A stretch of DNA of 64,000 nt from Cellvibrio mixtus subsp. mixtus J3-8. Lineage in GTDB: Bacteria > Pseudomonadota > Gammaproteobacteria > Pseudomonadales > Cellvibrionaceae. The stretch spans positions 124,001 to 188,000 of the forward strand of contig NZ_ALBT01000032.1 of the NCBI RefSeq assembly GCF_000766945.1. The letters run 5' to 3'. Shown in pieces: positions 46,288 to 56,809 of the stretch. Every line of letters starts with the position of its first letter. Position 1 is the stretch's first letter. A program made the position numbers and the translations under genes. Under the pieces are notes generated by a model, which ran no database searches, was not told the origin of the DNA, and worked only from the letters and a program-made list of their open reading frames with translations.

Positions 46288-47235
46288 ATGAATCTGAATT
46301 ATCTGGATTTTGAACAGCCCATCGCTGAACTCGAAGGAAAAATAGAAGAGTTACAGCTGGTCGGCAATAGTTCTGATGTTAATCTCGCCGACGAGATTGC
46401 CAGGCTGCGTGAAAAAAGCACTAAACTGACCGAAAACATCTATTCCAAGCTGACTGCGTGGGACATTGTTAAAGTTGCCCGCCATCCCTTACGCCCTTAT
46501 ACATCTGATTATATTTCCCGTGTGTTTACCGATTTTGATGAGCTTCATGGCGATCGCCACTTTGGCGATGACAGGGCCATCATTGGTGGGGTTGCTCGCC
46601 TGGATGGTAAACCGGTTATGGTTATCGGCGAAGAAAAAGGCCGGACCGTCCATGAAAAAGTGATGCGCAATTTTGGTATGCCGCGCCCTGAGGGTTATCG
46701 CAAGGCATTGCGTTTGATGGAAATGGCGGAGCGTTTTAAGCTGCCAGTATTAACCCTGATTGATACCCCCGGCGCATACCCTGGTATCGATTCTGAAGAG
46801 CGTGGTATTTCTGAGTCTATTGCCCAGAATCTTGCTGTGATGTCGCGTCTGCGCACACCCATCATCTGTACCGTAATCGGCGAAGGCTCTTCTGGTGGCG
46901 CATTGGCGATTGGGGTGGGCGATCATTTGAACATGCTGCAATACTCCACGTATTTCGTTATTTCCCCGGAAGGTTGTGCCAATATTATTTGGAAAACTGT
47001 AACCAAGGCGCCAGAAGCAGCTCAGGCGATGGGGGTAACTTCCAAAGTATTGCAAGATCTGGGGATTGTTGATGAAACCATTCCTGAGCCTTTGGGCGGC
47101 GCCCATCGCAATCTGGATGAAATGGCTAGCAAATTACAAGAGCGACTGGTTTCTCAAGTGGATCGTTTAAGTAAAGAACCTATTGATGCCTTATTGGAGC
47201 GCCGTTATCAGCGCTTGATGAGCTACGGAAATTAA
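46288..47235 (+). CDS. accA: Acetyl-CoA carboxylase carboxyltransferase subunit alpha
   Basis: AccA, with AccD, transfers the carboxyl group from biotin to acetyl-CoA to give malonyl-CoA. The 315-residue product starts [16 protein letters not shown] and has a crotonase fold with [52 protein letters not shown] and [15 protein letters not shown]. The 281 bases between dnaE and this gene hold no gene; a small GTGGCT/AGCCAC hairpin at 46203-46218 could lie in the leader. A strong terminator follows. Confidence 0.98.
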   Translation: MNLNYLDFEQPIAELEGKIEELQLVGNSSDVNLADEIARLREKSTKLTENIYSKLTAWDIVKVARHPLRPYTSDYISRVFTDFDELHGDRHFGDDRAIIGGVARLDGKPVMVIGEEKGRTVHEKVMRNFGMPRPEGYRKALRLMEMAERFKLPVLTLIDTPGAYPGIDSEERGISESIAQNLAVMSRLRTPIICTVIGEGSSGGALAIGVGDHLNMLQYSTYFVISPEGCANIIWKTVTKAPEAAQAMGVTSKVLQDLGIVDETIPEPLGGAHRNLDEMASKLQERLVSQVDRLSKEPIDALLERRYQRLMSYGN

Positions 47236-47255
47236 TACAATTTCAAGCTCGTGAG

Positions 47256-47293
47256 ATAAAAAAACCGCTGATAAAAAAATCAGCGGTTTTTTT
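47256..47293. terminator. Bidirectional terminator after accA
   Basis: CCGCTGAT (47265-47272) and ATCAGCGG (47279-47286) form a stem extended by long A and T runs on both sides. It ends the pyrH-accA cluster and the convergent gene at 47304-48152. Confidence 0.92.
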
Positions 47294-47303
47294 ATGTGTG
47301 GGA

Positions 47304-48152
47304 TTAATATGGATAGGGCGGTGTTGTTCCAAAAACAGTATTCAATAACGGCCTCAACAGCTGCTCGTTAGTGGTTCGTTCAATACCATTTTCTTCTTTA
47401 TATTTGATACTGAAGAAATAATCCTTGCCACCAGGAATAGTCATCTCCTTGATTGTGATCGCTATTGCGGTCAACCGATCCCAATCTTCTTGCGGTACAG
47501 GCACCGGAACATAAATAGTTTTTTGCCCTTTTCCTTGCCAAAGTGTCTCAATAGCAAAGCCTTCTCTCGGCCCATTAATCTGGTTCTCTACCGGTGCGTA
47601 GGTCAGTGTATCTTTCAGGGAAAGTGTCAGGGGTTTGGAGTCGATCGTAGTTGTTGCTACATCTGCTATTTTCGCAACAGTTATATCGCGCAGTATTCCA
47701 TTAACACTAAACAGCGGTTGCCCTTTAGGTGCTGCTTCCGGCTGGATGAAGCCGGCCTGTTCTGAAATCGAAACTTCGATGCGCGGATTGGATTGCAAGG
47801 GACGATTAAAATCCACACCTCTTACATCTACAAATACCTGGCGATAAATCCAGGCGTCATCAACAATGGCGCGATAAAGGTCAGGTTCAATCTTTCTAAA
47901 CCCTGTGGCCACCAATTTAGCGGCGTTGGGAAAGCTGACTTCCAGAGAGTTAATTTGCACATCAGGGCTTAGTGGATCTTTATTGACTTTAAAAACAACA
48001 GCTTTAGGTTGATTAAAATTCAGGTTTGGATATTGAATTGGCCCTGGCAAAGAATTAATCGCGGTAAAATCATATTCAAATGTTTTAGCGTAGCTGGATG
48101 CACTGAGCATGCTAAACAGTGCTACACCTATATTACGAGCAAACTTATTCAT
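47304..48152 (-). CDS. Secreted protein of unknown function
   Basis: The 282-residue product has a clear signal peptide (basic start MNKFARN, hydrophobic core, likely cleavage after ASSYA). The mature part is beta-rich with recurring hydrophobic and charged alternation, and ends with a short Pro/Tyr-rich tail (TPPYPY). It has no cysteine in the mature part, no lipobox and no transmembrane helix. I do not recognise a family. It lies 82 bases downstream of the Ser/Thr kinase gene on the same strand and may share its transcript, so it could be a partner or target of that system (inference). Confidence 0.8.
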   Translation of the reverse strand: MNKFARNIGVALFSMLSASSYAKTFEYDFTAINSLPGPIQYPNLNFNQPKAVVFKVNKDPLSPDVQINSLEVSFPNAAKLVATGFRKIEPDLYRAIVDDAWIYRQVFVDVRGVDFNRPLQSNPRIEVSISEQAGFIQPEAAPKGQPLFSVNGILRDITVAKIADVATTTIDSKPLTLSLKDTLTYAPVENQINGPREGFAIETLWQGKGQKTIYVPVPVPQEDWDRLTAIAITIKEMTIPGGKDYFFSIKYKEENGIERTTNEQLLRPLLNTVFGTTPPYPY

Positions 48153-48234
48153 GTGAACTCCTTTTTTAATTAAATTAACCCTGCTGTTGCAGAGCCGCTT
48201 AACCCTAGCAGAACAATTAAAAATTTAGCAAATA

Positions 48235-50439
48235 TTAATTGTCGCGATTAAAAATACTGTCGCGGAGTTCACGGAAAATATTGCGGCGACGCGGTTGGTT
48301 TTCCATATTGGATTGATCTTCTATTATCCGTACTTGCGGGATTTCCTGTAACACACGGAAACCAATATTGTTGCGGGACTTTGTGGCAGTAAAAGCAATT
48401 TGCGAATAAACAGTAATATTTTCTACTTTGCTGGTAAATGCACCACCGCGCACCGCGCGTTTTAAACATACTGTTTGTGGTGTGGCCGATGGATTTGGTG
48501 CGTCTGCACAATCGCTAGTCCATTCGGCAACATTTCCGGCGGTATCATGCACTCCAAAATCATTGGGTGGAAATGCGCCAACTACCTGGGTTTTATTATT
48601 AAAAAAACTGTCCCACCAGCTTTTACAGCCAAAGCGGCAATTAGTGCGGCCACGGGCATCTTCAGTATTATTCCCCCACCAATAACTGCTGGTGGTGTTC
48701 CCGCGCGCTGCGTATTCCCATTCGGCAGCGGTGGGAAGTCGATAAGTTTTTCCGGTAGTTTTATTGAGCCAGTTTATATAGGCATTAGCATCGTCCCAGC
48801 TTATATTAATTATCGGGCGTTCGCCGCGTCCCCAACCATTATCATCAGGCAATGCGCGATTGGTTTCTACTGCAAAAAAATCGTACTCATTAAAGGTAAT
48901 CTCATAGCGACTAATATAAAAATCACGCGCGATGGTAACTTGGGCGCCCTGGGTACCTGGGTTACCCATAAAAAAACTCCCCGCTTTTATCAATACCAAC
49001 TCCGGTAATGGCAACGTGTTGCCAGCCTGCGTTTGGTTGGTTTTTTGCAATGCAATATCGATGGATGAATTCTGCGTGTTTAATCGAATCCATTTCTTTT
49101 TTGTTGCATACCCCGGGTAGCTGATTTCCAAATGATAGGTACCACCGGGTAGTTCAATACCTGGAATATATTTTTCGCGAATGTTTAAAATGCGCACGCG
49201 CGCATCTTCTGGAATTGGATTTACTGTCAGTGGAATCAATGCTGGGTTGGCTATGTTGCCGGTATCCTGTTGCCCGGTGATACTGGCCCATTGCTCTTTT
49301 GCTGATGGTTGTTCACTGCTAAAAAATGCTCGCCAACCAAAAAGCATGAAACCAAAAATCAACATTGAATAAATGCCCAGGCGAGTAATTAAACCACTGT
49401 GATTTACGGTTGCCTTGATAGTGTGCTGCGGTATTGTGGACGCAATGCGTGTCGCAATTTGGGTGCTGTTGGCCACTAACGTTTGGGCGGCTTCTGCTGA
49501 ACGGATAAATGGCGGGTCAATTTTTTTATTCGCTTGCCACAACTGTTTGGTTTTTGTGTTTATTAATTTTGCATCCTGGCCAATTATTTGGCCGATCTTT
49601 GTGAGAAATGCAAAAGGTAAAAATTTCTTTCTGGTGTTCAGGTGGATATTGTGTAAGGAAATGGTTTCGAGTTTTTCAATTAGTTCTCGCGCTGTCTGAA
49701 AACGTAGTTCCGGGTTTTTGGCGAGTAACTTATCCAAAATTGTTTGCAGTGCGGATAAGTGTTCAGGTAACTGCGGTGGTTGTTCATGGATATGTTTGAC
49801 GCTGATGGCTAATGAACTATCCGCATGGAAAAGTTTTTCGCCGGTGAGCATTTCATATAACACAACACCAAGGCTATATAGGTCCGAGCGGCCATCGCTG
49901 GGTTCACCTTTAGCTTGTTCAGGGCTCATGTAGTAGGGGGTTCCTATTACGGTGCCGACCTGGGTCATATTGGCTTTGGATTTAATGGTACGGGCAATAC
50001 CGAAGTCAGTTAGGACGGGCGAGCCATCGTCGCGAAATAAAATATTCTCCGGCTTAATGTCGCGATGCATATAACCTTTGTTATGCGCCTGTTCCAATGC
50101 TGCAGCAATACCAATCGTTATTTTAATAGCTTGTTCGGGAGTGATACCTTGTTTGATCTTTTCTTCCAGCGATCCTTTGGGTAAGAACTCCATGGAAATG
50201 TAATTTAAACCTTCATGGCGACCAATGTCGTAAATCGGAATGATATTAGGGTGTGACAATTGGCCGATAATGTTGGCCTCGCGCTGAAAGCGCTGATGGA
50301 ATTCCGGATCCTTATCCAGCAAGGGTTTCATGATTTTTAATGCAACGGTGCGCCCCACACTGTGTTGCGTCGCCAGGAATACGGTTGCCATACCGCCCGC
50401 ATTAATCTTTTTAATAATGGTGTAGCCAGGTATTTGCAT
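48235..50439 (-). CDS. Membrane Ser/Thr protein kinase with PEGA and SUMF/FGE-like domains
   Basis: The 734-residue product begins with a Hanks-type kinase domain (about 6-260): INAGGMATV loop, Lys35 in VALKIMK, HRDIKPEN with catalytic Asp127, DFG at 146-148, and GTPYYMSPEQA in the activation segment. A linker and one transmembrane helix (about 355-374) lead to a PEGA domain (about 405-465) and a formylglycine-generating-enzyme-like domain (about 478-698), with RLPTAAEWEYAARG, DTAGNVAEWTSD and AVRGGAF-to-GFRVL. The cysteines needed for formylglycine formation are absent from the last region, so this domain is more likely structural or ligand-binding. PpkA-type kinases of type VI secretion systems share this layout, but no such genes are nearby. 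Confidence 0.93.
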   Translation of the reverse strand: MQIPGYTIIKKINAGGMATVFLATQHSVGRTVALKIMKPLLDKDPEFHQRFQREANIIGQLSHPNIIPIYDIGRHEGLNYISMEFLPKGSLEEKIKQGITPEQAIKITIGIAAALEQAHNKGYMHRDIKPENILFRDDGSPVLTDFGIARTIKSKANMTQVGTVIGTPYYMSPEQAKGEPSDGRSDLYSLGVVLYEMLTGEKLFHADSSLAISVKHIHEQPPQLPEHLSALQTILDKLLAKNPELRFQTARELIEKLETISLHNIHLNTRKKFLPFAFLTKIGQIIGQDAKLINTKTKQLWQANKKIDPPFIRSAEAAQTLVANSTQIATRIASTIPQHTIKATVNHSGLITRLGIYSMLIFGFMLFGWRAFFSSEQPSAKEQWASITGQQDTGNIANPALIPLTVNPIPEDARVRILNIREKYIPGIELPGGTYHLEISYPGYATKKKWIRLNTQNSSIDIALQKTNQTQAGNTLPLPELVLIKAGSFFMGNPGTQGAQVTIARDFYISRYEITFNEYDFFAVETNRALPDDNGWGRGERPIINISWDDANAYINWLNKTTGKTYRLPTAAEWEYAARGNTTSSYWWGNNTEDARGRTNCRFGCKSWWDSFFNNKTQVVGAFPPNDFGVHDTAGNVAEWTSDCADAPNPSATPQTVCLKRAVRGGAFTSKVENITVYSQIAFTATKSRNNIGFRVLQEIPQVRIIEDQSNMENQPRRRNIFRELRDSIFNRDN

Positions 50440-50635
50440 TTTTATAAACGAAGTGAATTTGTATCGACAAATGAATGGGAATCAGGTTGCGTTATTTTAA
50501 CGGAGATGACTGATAAAAACCGGCTAACTTTCAATAACTGTTCAATTTGCGAAAACTGCTTGATTTGCAAAAAACTGACTGCCTGAAAAAACTGTTTTAT
50601 ATACACAAATCCTTTTGTGTCGGGTATGTAACCGG

Positions 50636-53149
50636 CTATTTTTTAGGGGCTGGCCGTTTGCCACCGGGTTTGTTGCCGGGCACTGTTTTTCCGGCTGGAC
50701 GATTGGAGTGTGCCGGCTTTGCAGTTTGCTGCGCATTGAATTTTTTTGTACTTTCAAACTTATCGCCAAACGCTTTTGCCGCCGGTTTTTGTGCCTGGGT
50801 ATTTGGCTTTCCTGCGTTCGTTGGCCTTGCTGCTTTCGCGGTTGCAGCGGGTTTTCCTGCAAATGATTTTCCCGTTCCACGCGCGTTAGGGTTGTGGCCG
50901 CGTTGGGTGTTGCGACTTTTTTCTGTGGCTTCATCCGGCACCAGTGCAGAGATGCTGCCGCCGATCAAATGTGGTTTACGCATTTTACGCAGGGCTTCAC
51001 GAATAATGGGCCAGTTAGCCGGATCGTGATAACGCAATAGTGCCTTCTGTAAACGGCGTTGTTCTATGCCGCGCGGAATGGCAATTTTGCTGCTCTTGTA
51101 TGTCAGTTTCTTGAGCGGATTGCGTTCACTCACGTACATTGCTGTTGCCAGTGACATCGGCGATGGATAAAACGTTTGTACCTGATCCACTTCAAAATTG
51201 TTTTTCTTTAACCAGAGCGCAAGGTTAAGCATATCTTCATCGCGCGTGCCCGGATGGGCGGCGATAAAATAAGGGATTAAAAATTGCTCCTTGCCAGCTT
51301 CTTTCGAAAATTTATCAAACATGCGTTTGAACTCGTAATAGCTGGTCATTTTAGGTTTCATCATTTGCGCGAGCACATTATCTTCCGTGTGCTCCGGTGC
51401 AATTTTCAAATAACCACCGACGTGATGCGTCACTAATTCTTTTACATATTCAGGATCTTGCACTGCCAGATCATAACGCAAACCGGATGCGATAGAGATT
51501 GTATGCACACCGCGAATTTTGCGCGCTTCGCGATACAAATTAGTGGTGTGTTTATGGCTGGTGGTTAGATTTTTACAAATCGTTGGGTGCACACACGATA
51601 AGCGCCGGCATTTACTCAGCGTTGGCATATCTTTGCATGTGAGGCGATACATATTCGCGGTAGGGCCACCGAGATCGGAAATGTGGCCGGTAAAACCGGG
51701 AACCTTATCGCGAATATCTTCAATTTCTTTGAGGATCGATTCCTGTGAACGGCTCTGGATGATCCGCCCTTCGTGCTCGGTGATCGAGCAGAAAGTACAG
51801 CCGCCAAAACATCCGCGCATAATATTTACGGAGGTTTTAATCATGTCGTAGGCAGGAATTTTTTGTTTGCCATAAACCGGGTGCGGTATGCGCGCGTAAG
51901 GCAAATCAAATACACCATCGAGTTCATCGGTTTCCAATGGGATTGGTGGCGGGTTAATCCAGACTTCGCGGTTCTCGTGTTTTTGAATCATCGGGCGCGC
52001 GTTAAACGGATTTGCTTCCTGGTGCAAAACACGCGATGCATGAGCGTAGAGTATGGGATCTTTGCGCACCTTATCGAATGACGGTAAACGCACATACACT
52101 TTTTCGTCATCCACCAGATCGCTGCGATTTTGTAGCGGCATGGGAATGATGCGAATTGGTTGCGGCTCATTTGGATCCAATACTTTTTCGCTTTCAATTC
52201 CTTGTGCGGGGCAACCTTGTGTTTGAAGTTTTTCTTCATTTGCTGCAAGCGGGTTCAATGCGGCAATTTGCTCAGCCATTTTTTCCGGATCCAGTTGGCG
52301 CAAACCGACTTGCGAATTATTGATATCGGTTTGTGCAGCATCGACAACTGATTTGCTGTTGTGTTGGTATTCGTAAGGGTTGGGTAATTTATCGATATTG
52401 CCGGGCCAATCGATGCGCGTGGAATCAATTTCAGTCCAGCCGGCAGGCGGCTCTTTTTTAATTACCACGGTGCCGCGAATATTATCGAGTTCTTTAATAT
52501 TTTTTCCGGCCGCCAGTGAGTGTGCGACCTCAGCAATCGCGCGTTCAGCATTGCCGTATAACAAAATATCGGCAGTGGCATCGATCAAAACTGAACGGCG
52601 GACTTCGTTACTCCAGTAATCGTACTGGGCGATACGGCGCAGGCTGGCCTCAATTCCACCGAGTACAATCGGCACATCTTTGTAAGCTTCTTTACAGCGC
52701 TGGCTATAAACCGTGACTGCACGGTCAGGGCGTTTTCCGCCCATGCCACCGGGTGTGTAAGCGTCGTCAGAACGCAGGCGCAAATCGGCGGTGTAGCGAT
52801 TGATCATGGAATCCATGTTGCCTGCACTAACGCCAAAGAACAGGTTGGGTTTACCCAATGCTTTAAATGGTTCCGCACTTTTCCAATCCGGTTGGGCAAT
52901 GATGCCCACGCGAAACCCCAGTGATTCCATAAACCGGCCAATGACCGCCATCCCGAAACTCGGATGATCTACATAAGCATCACCGCATACGATGATAATG
53001 TCGCAACTATCCCAACCCAATTTGTCCATTTCCTGCCGGCTCATGGGCAGGAATGGCGCAGGCTTATAGGTTTTGGCCTGGGCGTGGATGTTGGGTTTGG
53101 TGTAGGAGAAGAGGTGTTTGGCGGTGTTGCTCATGATCAGGTACGGCAT
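50636..53149 (-). CDS. ygiQ: YgiQ family radical SAM protein
   Basis: The 837-residue product starts with a UPF0313 N-terminal domain ([20 protein letters not shown] and [18 protein letters not shown]) and has the radical SAM cluster motif [18 protein letters not shown], with CxxxCxxC ligands, near residue 415. [18 protein letters not shown] and [18 protein letters not shown] are further family motifs. The reaction catalysed is not known. The last 100 residues are a low-complexity tail rich in Lys, Ala, Pro and Asn, probably disordered. An ATG five codons downstream is an alternative start. Confidence 0.93.
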   Translation of the reverse strand: MPYLIMSNTAKHLFSYTKPNIHAQAKTYKPAPFLPMSRQEMDKLGWDSCDIIIVCGDAYVDHPSFGMAVIGRFMESLGFRVGIIAQPDWKSAEPFKALGKPNLFFGVSAGNMDSMINRYTADLRLRSDDAYTPGGMGGKRPDRAVTVYSQRCKEAYKDVPIVLGGIEASLRRIAQYDYWSNEVRRSVLIDATADILLYGNAERAIAEVAHSLAAGKNIKELDNIRGTVVIKKEPPAGWTEIDSTRIDWPGNIDKLPNPYEYQHNSKSVVDAAQTDINNSQVGLRQLDPEKMAEQIAALNPLAANEEKLQTQGCPAQGIESEKVLDPNEPQPIRIIPMPLQNRSDLVDDEKVYVRLPSFDKVRKDPILYAHASRVLHQEANPFNARPMIQKHENREVWINPPPIPLETDELDGVFDLPYARIPHPVYGKQKIPAYDMIKTSVNIMRGCFGGCTFCSITEHEGRIIQSRSQESILKEIEDIRDKVPGFTGHISDLGGPTANMYRLTCKDMPTLSKCRRLSCVHPTICKNLTTSHKHTTNLYREARKIRGVHTISIASGLRYDLAVQDPEYVKELVTHHVGGYLKIAPEHTEDNVLAQMMKPKMTSYYEFKRMFDKFSKEAGKEQFLIPYFIAAHPGTRDEDMLNLALWLKKNNFEVDQVQTFYPSPMSLATAMYVSERNPLKKLTYKSSKIAIPRGIEQRRLQKALLRYHDPANWPIIREALRKMRKPHLIGGSISALVPDEATEKSRNTQRGHNPNARGTGKSFAGKPAATAKAARPTNAGKPNTQAQKPAAKAFGDKFESTKKFNAQQTAKPAHSNRPAGKTVPGNKPGGKRPAPKK

Positions 53150-53247
53150 TGGGTAGGAATCAGGCGGCTATTGTCCCAGAAATAGGGCGTGGGCAATAGA
53201 TTTTTTTAGTTGCGCCGCCTGATGTCACTGCGAATTGTCACCGTGAA

Positions 53248-54471
53248 TTATTGTTTTAGGAACAGGCGGGCGAGGGGAATACTCACTTTGCCAAAATCCC
53301 AGAATTCTTGCACATTGGAGTTGATCATTACCGCCACTGCCATGTTTTGCTCCGGGATTACCATTAGCCAGCATTGTGAGCCGCGCGATACGCCACCGTG
53401 ATTGGCGTTATGCAGCTTCCCGTGCTCATCCTCATAATCGGCCCAACGCCAACCAAGGGCATAGTTATCTTCGTTAACTTCTCCTGATGCCAGCACTTGT
53501 GGTTGCCAGAATTGTTGGCGGATGTGAGGTGAGATAAAACTGTCATCTAACCAGGCCGAGCCGAGTTTTACCAAATCAGATGGCGTGGAAACAAAGCCTC
53601 CACCGGCAAGGCGGTGGCTTAAATCGACGGTTCGCCAACGGCGAAAGTGGGGATAACGGCCATCGTCATTCCAATAAAAATCAGCCAGGGTCGCATCATT
53701 TCTCGATTCATATTCTGCATCTGTCGCGGCCATATTTAATGGCGTAAATATTTTTTGGTGCATTGTTTTTAAATAGGTTTCACCTGCAATTGTTTCCAGT
53801 ACAGCACTTAATAATACGGTGTTAAAGGTGGCGTAATGGTATTGAGTACCTGGCTCAAACAGCAACGATGTTCCATCAAATACTTCCAGCGACTCATTTG
53901 CCGACAAATAGCGTTTTTTCAAGGTGACCAAATGATAAAAGCCCCACCAATCACCGGTGTTATCGATGTAATCGGGAATACCGCTGGTATGCGATGCCAA
54001 TTGCCGTGGAGTCAACTGCTCCCATTCTTTATTAGGCAAGTGCGGATGGTAATTGGCAATGGGTGTATCCAGATTGATTTTTCCCTCCTGGACCATTTTG
54101 GCGAGCAAGGTTCCGGTTAATGCTTTTGCCGTACTGCCGGTACGAAATTGCGTTCCTGTTGTGACTGGGATTTGTTTCTCAATATTCGCCCACCCGGTTG
54201 CACCGGCCCATACTATCTTTCCATCAATCGCAACCGCAGCAGAGATCGCGGGTGCATGGATATTGGTTTTATGTTGCTCCAATAAATCCAGTGCCGCGCG
54301 GGACTGTGGATGGGACGAGTAGTCGGTTGAGCGAGGGTTGGAATCTGGCAACACAAAATCTGTGGGGAAAAACATAGGCACTTTGCCTTCATAGGCGAAG
54401 TATTGATAAATCGGCCAGCTAAACCAGGCGAGAAATAGGACAAGCGTTGAAATTATTAGGTTGCGAAGCAT
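53248..54471 (-). CDS. Serine hydrolase of the beta-lactamase (class C/PBP4*) family
   Basis: The 407-residue product has a signal-anchor helix at residues 5-25. The serine hydrolase fold shows FRTGSTAKALTGTLLAKM with the SxxK motif, YHYATFNTVLLSAVLE in place of the YxN motif region, and NHGGVSRG as the HxG-type third motif. It is therefore a membrane-anchored periplasmic enzyme of the beta-lactamase/D-Ala-D-Ala carboxypeptidase/esterase superfamily; substrate cannot be assigned, and antibiotic hydrolysis should not be assumed. An AraC-type membrane regulator lies upstream on the same strand. Confidence 0.9.
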   Translation of the reverse strand: MLRNLIISTLVLFLAWFSWPIYQYFAYEGKVPMFFPTDFVLPDSNPRSTDYSSHPQSRAALDLLEQHKTNIHAPAISAAVAIDGKIVWAGATGWANIEKQIPVTTGTQFRTGSTAKALTGTLLAKMVQEGKINLDTPIANYHPHLPNKEWEQLTPRQLASHTSGIPDYIDNTGDWWGFYHLVTLKKRYLSANESLEVFDGTSLLFEPGTQYHYATFNTVLLSAVLETIAGETYLKTMHQKIFTPLNMAATDAEYESRNDATLADFYWNDDGRYPHFRRWRTVDLSHRLAGGGFVSTPSDLVKLGSAWLDDSFISPHIRQQFWQPQVLASGEVNEDNYALGWRWADYEDEHGKLHNANHGGVSRGSQCWLMVIPEQNMAVAVMINSNVQEFWDFGKVSIPLARLFLKQ

Positions 54472-54643
54472 CGATACATACCTTGTAAGTTGTTTTTAAC
54501 CACAGACAAAGTGCCGAGCGAGCAATGAAAAGTCTTATCGAATTCAAAAAAAAGCTGATCGATTTTGAAAAAACGATATTTTTTGGGTGAAATATAAAGG
54601 CGTTGAATGATTTTTATACGGTTGGATTAGCCGGGTGATGATG

Positions 54644-55711
54644 TCAGTTTGAATCCGGCACAGGTATTTTATTGCGATAGCTGGTCGGCGTCTCACCAGT
54701 GATTTCTTTGAATGCGCGATTAAACGGCGCAATAGAACCGTAACCCACGTCGAGCGCGATAGTTAATACGGGTAATGGAGAGTTTTTTAACCGTGCACAA
54801 GCTTCTTCGATGCGATAGTGATTGAGAAACGCTGCGAAATTGGTGTAGCCCAAGCGATGATTGATAAGCTTGCGCAAGTGATGTTCAGGGCAATTTAATT
54901 GCGCAGCCAAGTGGGAGATCACCAGGTTGGATTGCAGATAACCACGATTTTCAATAAATATTTTTAACCGTTCATAAAGTTCGGAATCCGCTACACCCAA
55001 ACCCTGCAATTCACTTGTCGTATCTGGAATGTGCGTCAGTGTATGGTTGCTTGTTTGTATAAATGCAATGCGATGGTTAAGCATCATCAACCCGATGACG
55101 GTACTTCCAATTAAACACAATATGGATGTCGCCAGCATAAAAATCTGGTTGCGGTTCAAACCGGTATTACTCAGCTCCACGACTGACAGAATCACAAAAT
55201 ACAGGGCTAGCAGGGATACCAGCCAGGCGCGTGCTGTACGGCGTTGCTCAATTAAGTCGTCGCGCCAGTTATTTATTACCGACACAATTAAATGCACCAT
55301 GATAACTAATCCAAACACGTGGTTTAGGTCGTGGTAGGGGCCATGGCCGCCCAGTACCAGGAAATAATAGGTATGCCAGAGTGCGAGTAAGCTGAGGGCG
55401 ATCAGGCTCCAGCGTGGCCAGCGGCGCAGTTTAAAATTGTCATCAAATAAACTCTGGCCACACCACCACAAAAAGAACGGGGTTGCATCGGTTAACCACA
55501 GCAAAATATGCCGGGCTATTCCCTGGGGGCGAGGAACAAAAGGCGCGGTGAGCAATAGGAAAGCGGCGAAACAAATTGTTAACAAAACGGGAATACAACG
55601 TTCAATAATCGGCAGTTTTTTTGCGATCGGATATTGTAAAAACAGGACGGCCAGCAACATCAGCTGGCCGATGCAGGCATAACGGATAAAGAAATCGACG
55701 CTGGCTAACAT
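54644..55711 (-). CDS. AraC-family regulator with multi-pass membrane N-terminus
   Basis: The 355-residue product has about six or seven hydrophobic segments in its first 215 residues and an AraC/XylS helix-turn-helix domain at the C-terminus (about 255-350). SNLVISHLAAQLNCPEHHLRKLIN is the first helix-turn-helix and TIALDVGYGSIAPFNRAFKEITG the second. Regulators of this form bind DNA at the membrane and are thought to sense envelope or small-molecule signals. It ends about 170 bases before the serine hydrolase gene, which is a plausible target, and starts 18 bases after the rhodanese stop. Confidence 0.92.
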   Translation of the reverse strand: MLASVDFFIRYACIGQLMLLAVLFLQYPIAKKLPIIERCIPVLLTICFAAFLLLTAPFVPRPQGIARHILLWLTDATPFFLWWCGQSLFDDNFKLRRWPRWSLIALSLLALWHTYYFLVLGGHGPYHDLNHVFGLVIMVHLIVSVINNWRDDLIEQRRTARAWLVSLLALYFVILSVVELSNTGLNRNQIFMLATSILCLIGSTVIGLMMLNHRIAFIQTSNHTLTHIPDTTSELQGLGVADSELYERLKIFIENRGYLQSNLVISHLAAQLNCPEHHLRKLINHRLGYTNFAAFLNHYRIEEACARLKNSPLPVLTIALDVGYGSIAPFNRAFKEITGETPTSYRNKIPVPDSN

Positions 55712-55728
55712 CCCGGTTGTTCGTGAAT

Positions 55729-56055
55729 TTACTGGCCGGCTTGCTTGCGCAGAAGATCTTCGTATCCGCCTTCGTTGATTGCATTGGTAAAGCCAACCGA
55801 TTGCAAGATTTGTTGTGCGATACCAGAACGATTACCGGAACGGCAATAGAGATGAATTGTTGCGTTTTTGTCGGTGGTGATTTCGTTGATGCGGGCGGCA
55901 ATTTCTTCGTAGGGTATATGTGCGGCACCTTCAAGGTGGCCTGCGTTAAATTCGTCGGTAGTACGAACATCAATCCAGATCTCGTTGGCAAAACCGGTAG
56001 TAGACATAATAAGCAATAAACCTGTGCTGATGAGTTTTAAGAAGGGGCGCAGCAT
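55729..56055 (-). CDS. Periplasmic single-domain rhodanese (PspE-like)
   Basis: The 108-residue product has a signal peptide ending TTGFA-NE and one rhodanese domain: IWIDVRTTDEFNAGHLEGAAHIP, and the active-site loop CRSGNRS with the sulfur-carrying Cys. GFTNAINEGGYEDL closes the domain. It resembles E. coli PspE, a periplasmic thiosulfate sulfurtransferase. It lies just upstream of the membrane AraC gene and may share its transcript. Confidence 0.93.
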   Translation of the reverse strand: MLRPFLKLISTGLLLIMSTTGFANEIWIDVRTTDEFNAGHLEGAAHIPYEEIAARINEITTDKNATIHLYCRSGNRSGIAQQILQSVGFTNAINEGGYEDLLRKQAGQ

Positions 56056-56113
56056 ACCAATCTCCTTGTGGAGTCTTCCAGTGGTTAGGGGATTTCACGG
56101 CAGTATAAACAAC

Positions 56114-56135
56114 AACGCCCGCAATAGCGGGCGTT
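56114..56135. terminator. Hairpin terminator downstream of the 56154-56696 gene
   Basis: AACGCCCGC and GCGGGCGTT form a perfect 9-bp stem with an AATA loop. On the minus strand it is followed by GTTGTTTATA, a modest T-rich tail. Confidence 0.7.
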
Positions 56136-56153
56136 AGGGAAACGCTTTAATGA

Positions 56154-56696
56154 TCAGACGCTGGCAAGTAAACGGTCATATTTGCGGCTTAACATATCGT
56201 AAAACTGCTCCCGGACCTGAACGATGGCGTTTTTCAGCGCGGTAATTTGTTCCAGGGAAATATCTTTGCGGCCCACATAGACCTGTTTGCGATATACGGC
56301 AATTTTAGCGCCGTACAAGCGCAGGCTGCGCTCCAGGTTTTTTTCACCCAGCATCAATAGTTTCGCCTCGGCTTCCGCCATTTTTTTGAACTCGGCCACC
56401 AGCTCGGTGTTGACGCTTTCCAACTCGATGCGGCGCGCTTGCGGCCAGCGCTCGCCAAACTGGATGGATTCCACTACCAATGACGAATATTTGGCGAATA
56501 TGTGGGAAACAGTTCCAACCTGGCTGGAGACATCTTCCAGAATCTGGATGCGGCGATTATCGCCAGCGGTATTGGCAGATTGTTGGGAGCCGCCGCTGCG
56601 GCGCAGTACAACCCAGGCGGTAACGGCGGCGATCAACGCACCCAGGCCGATTTTTAATGATGTGTCAGTGATTTGTAAAAACAGTTCGTTATCCAT
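56154..56696 (-). CDS. Hypothetical protein with one membrane helix and coiled-coil region
   Basis: The ATG at 56696 is chosen because GAGGGG lies about 9 bases upstream; the product is then 180 residues, starting MDNELFLQITD. One transmembrane helix (about residues 14-33) is followed by a charged, mainly helical cytoplasmic region with heptad-like Leu and Ala spacing. I do not recognise a family. It is followed by a terminator and preceded by the exporter gene on the same strand, 114 bases away. Confidence 0.7.
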   Translation of the reverse strand: MDNELFLQITDTSLKIGLGALIAAVTAWVVLRRSGGSQQSANTAGDNRRIQILEDVSSQVGTVSHIFAKYSSLVVESIQFGERWPQARRIELESVNTELVAEFKKMAEAEAKLLMLGEKNLERSLRLYGAKIAVYRKQVYVGRKDISLEQITALKNAIVQVREQFYDMLSRKYDRLLASV

Positions 56697-56809
56697 ATGC
56701 ATTGCCCCTCTGTCAGAAAAACGACGGTTCTCTATTGATAGAGGGGTATGAGCAAAATCCAGGCCAGAGCCACACGTCAATAATGTGGCTCCAGTTATCG
56801 TGGTGTGAC

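Noticed and set aside
48235-50439. Reading the kinase C-terminus as an active formylglycine-generating enzyme
   Set aside because: The cysteines expected between the RGGAF and GFRV motifs are missing; only the fold is supported.
53248-54471. Annotating the serine hydrolase as a beta-lactamase resistance gene
   Set aside because: Only superfamily motifs are visible; carboxypeptidases and esterases share them, and no resistance context is present.
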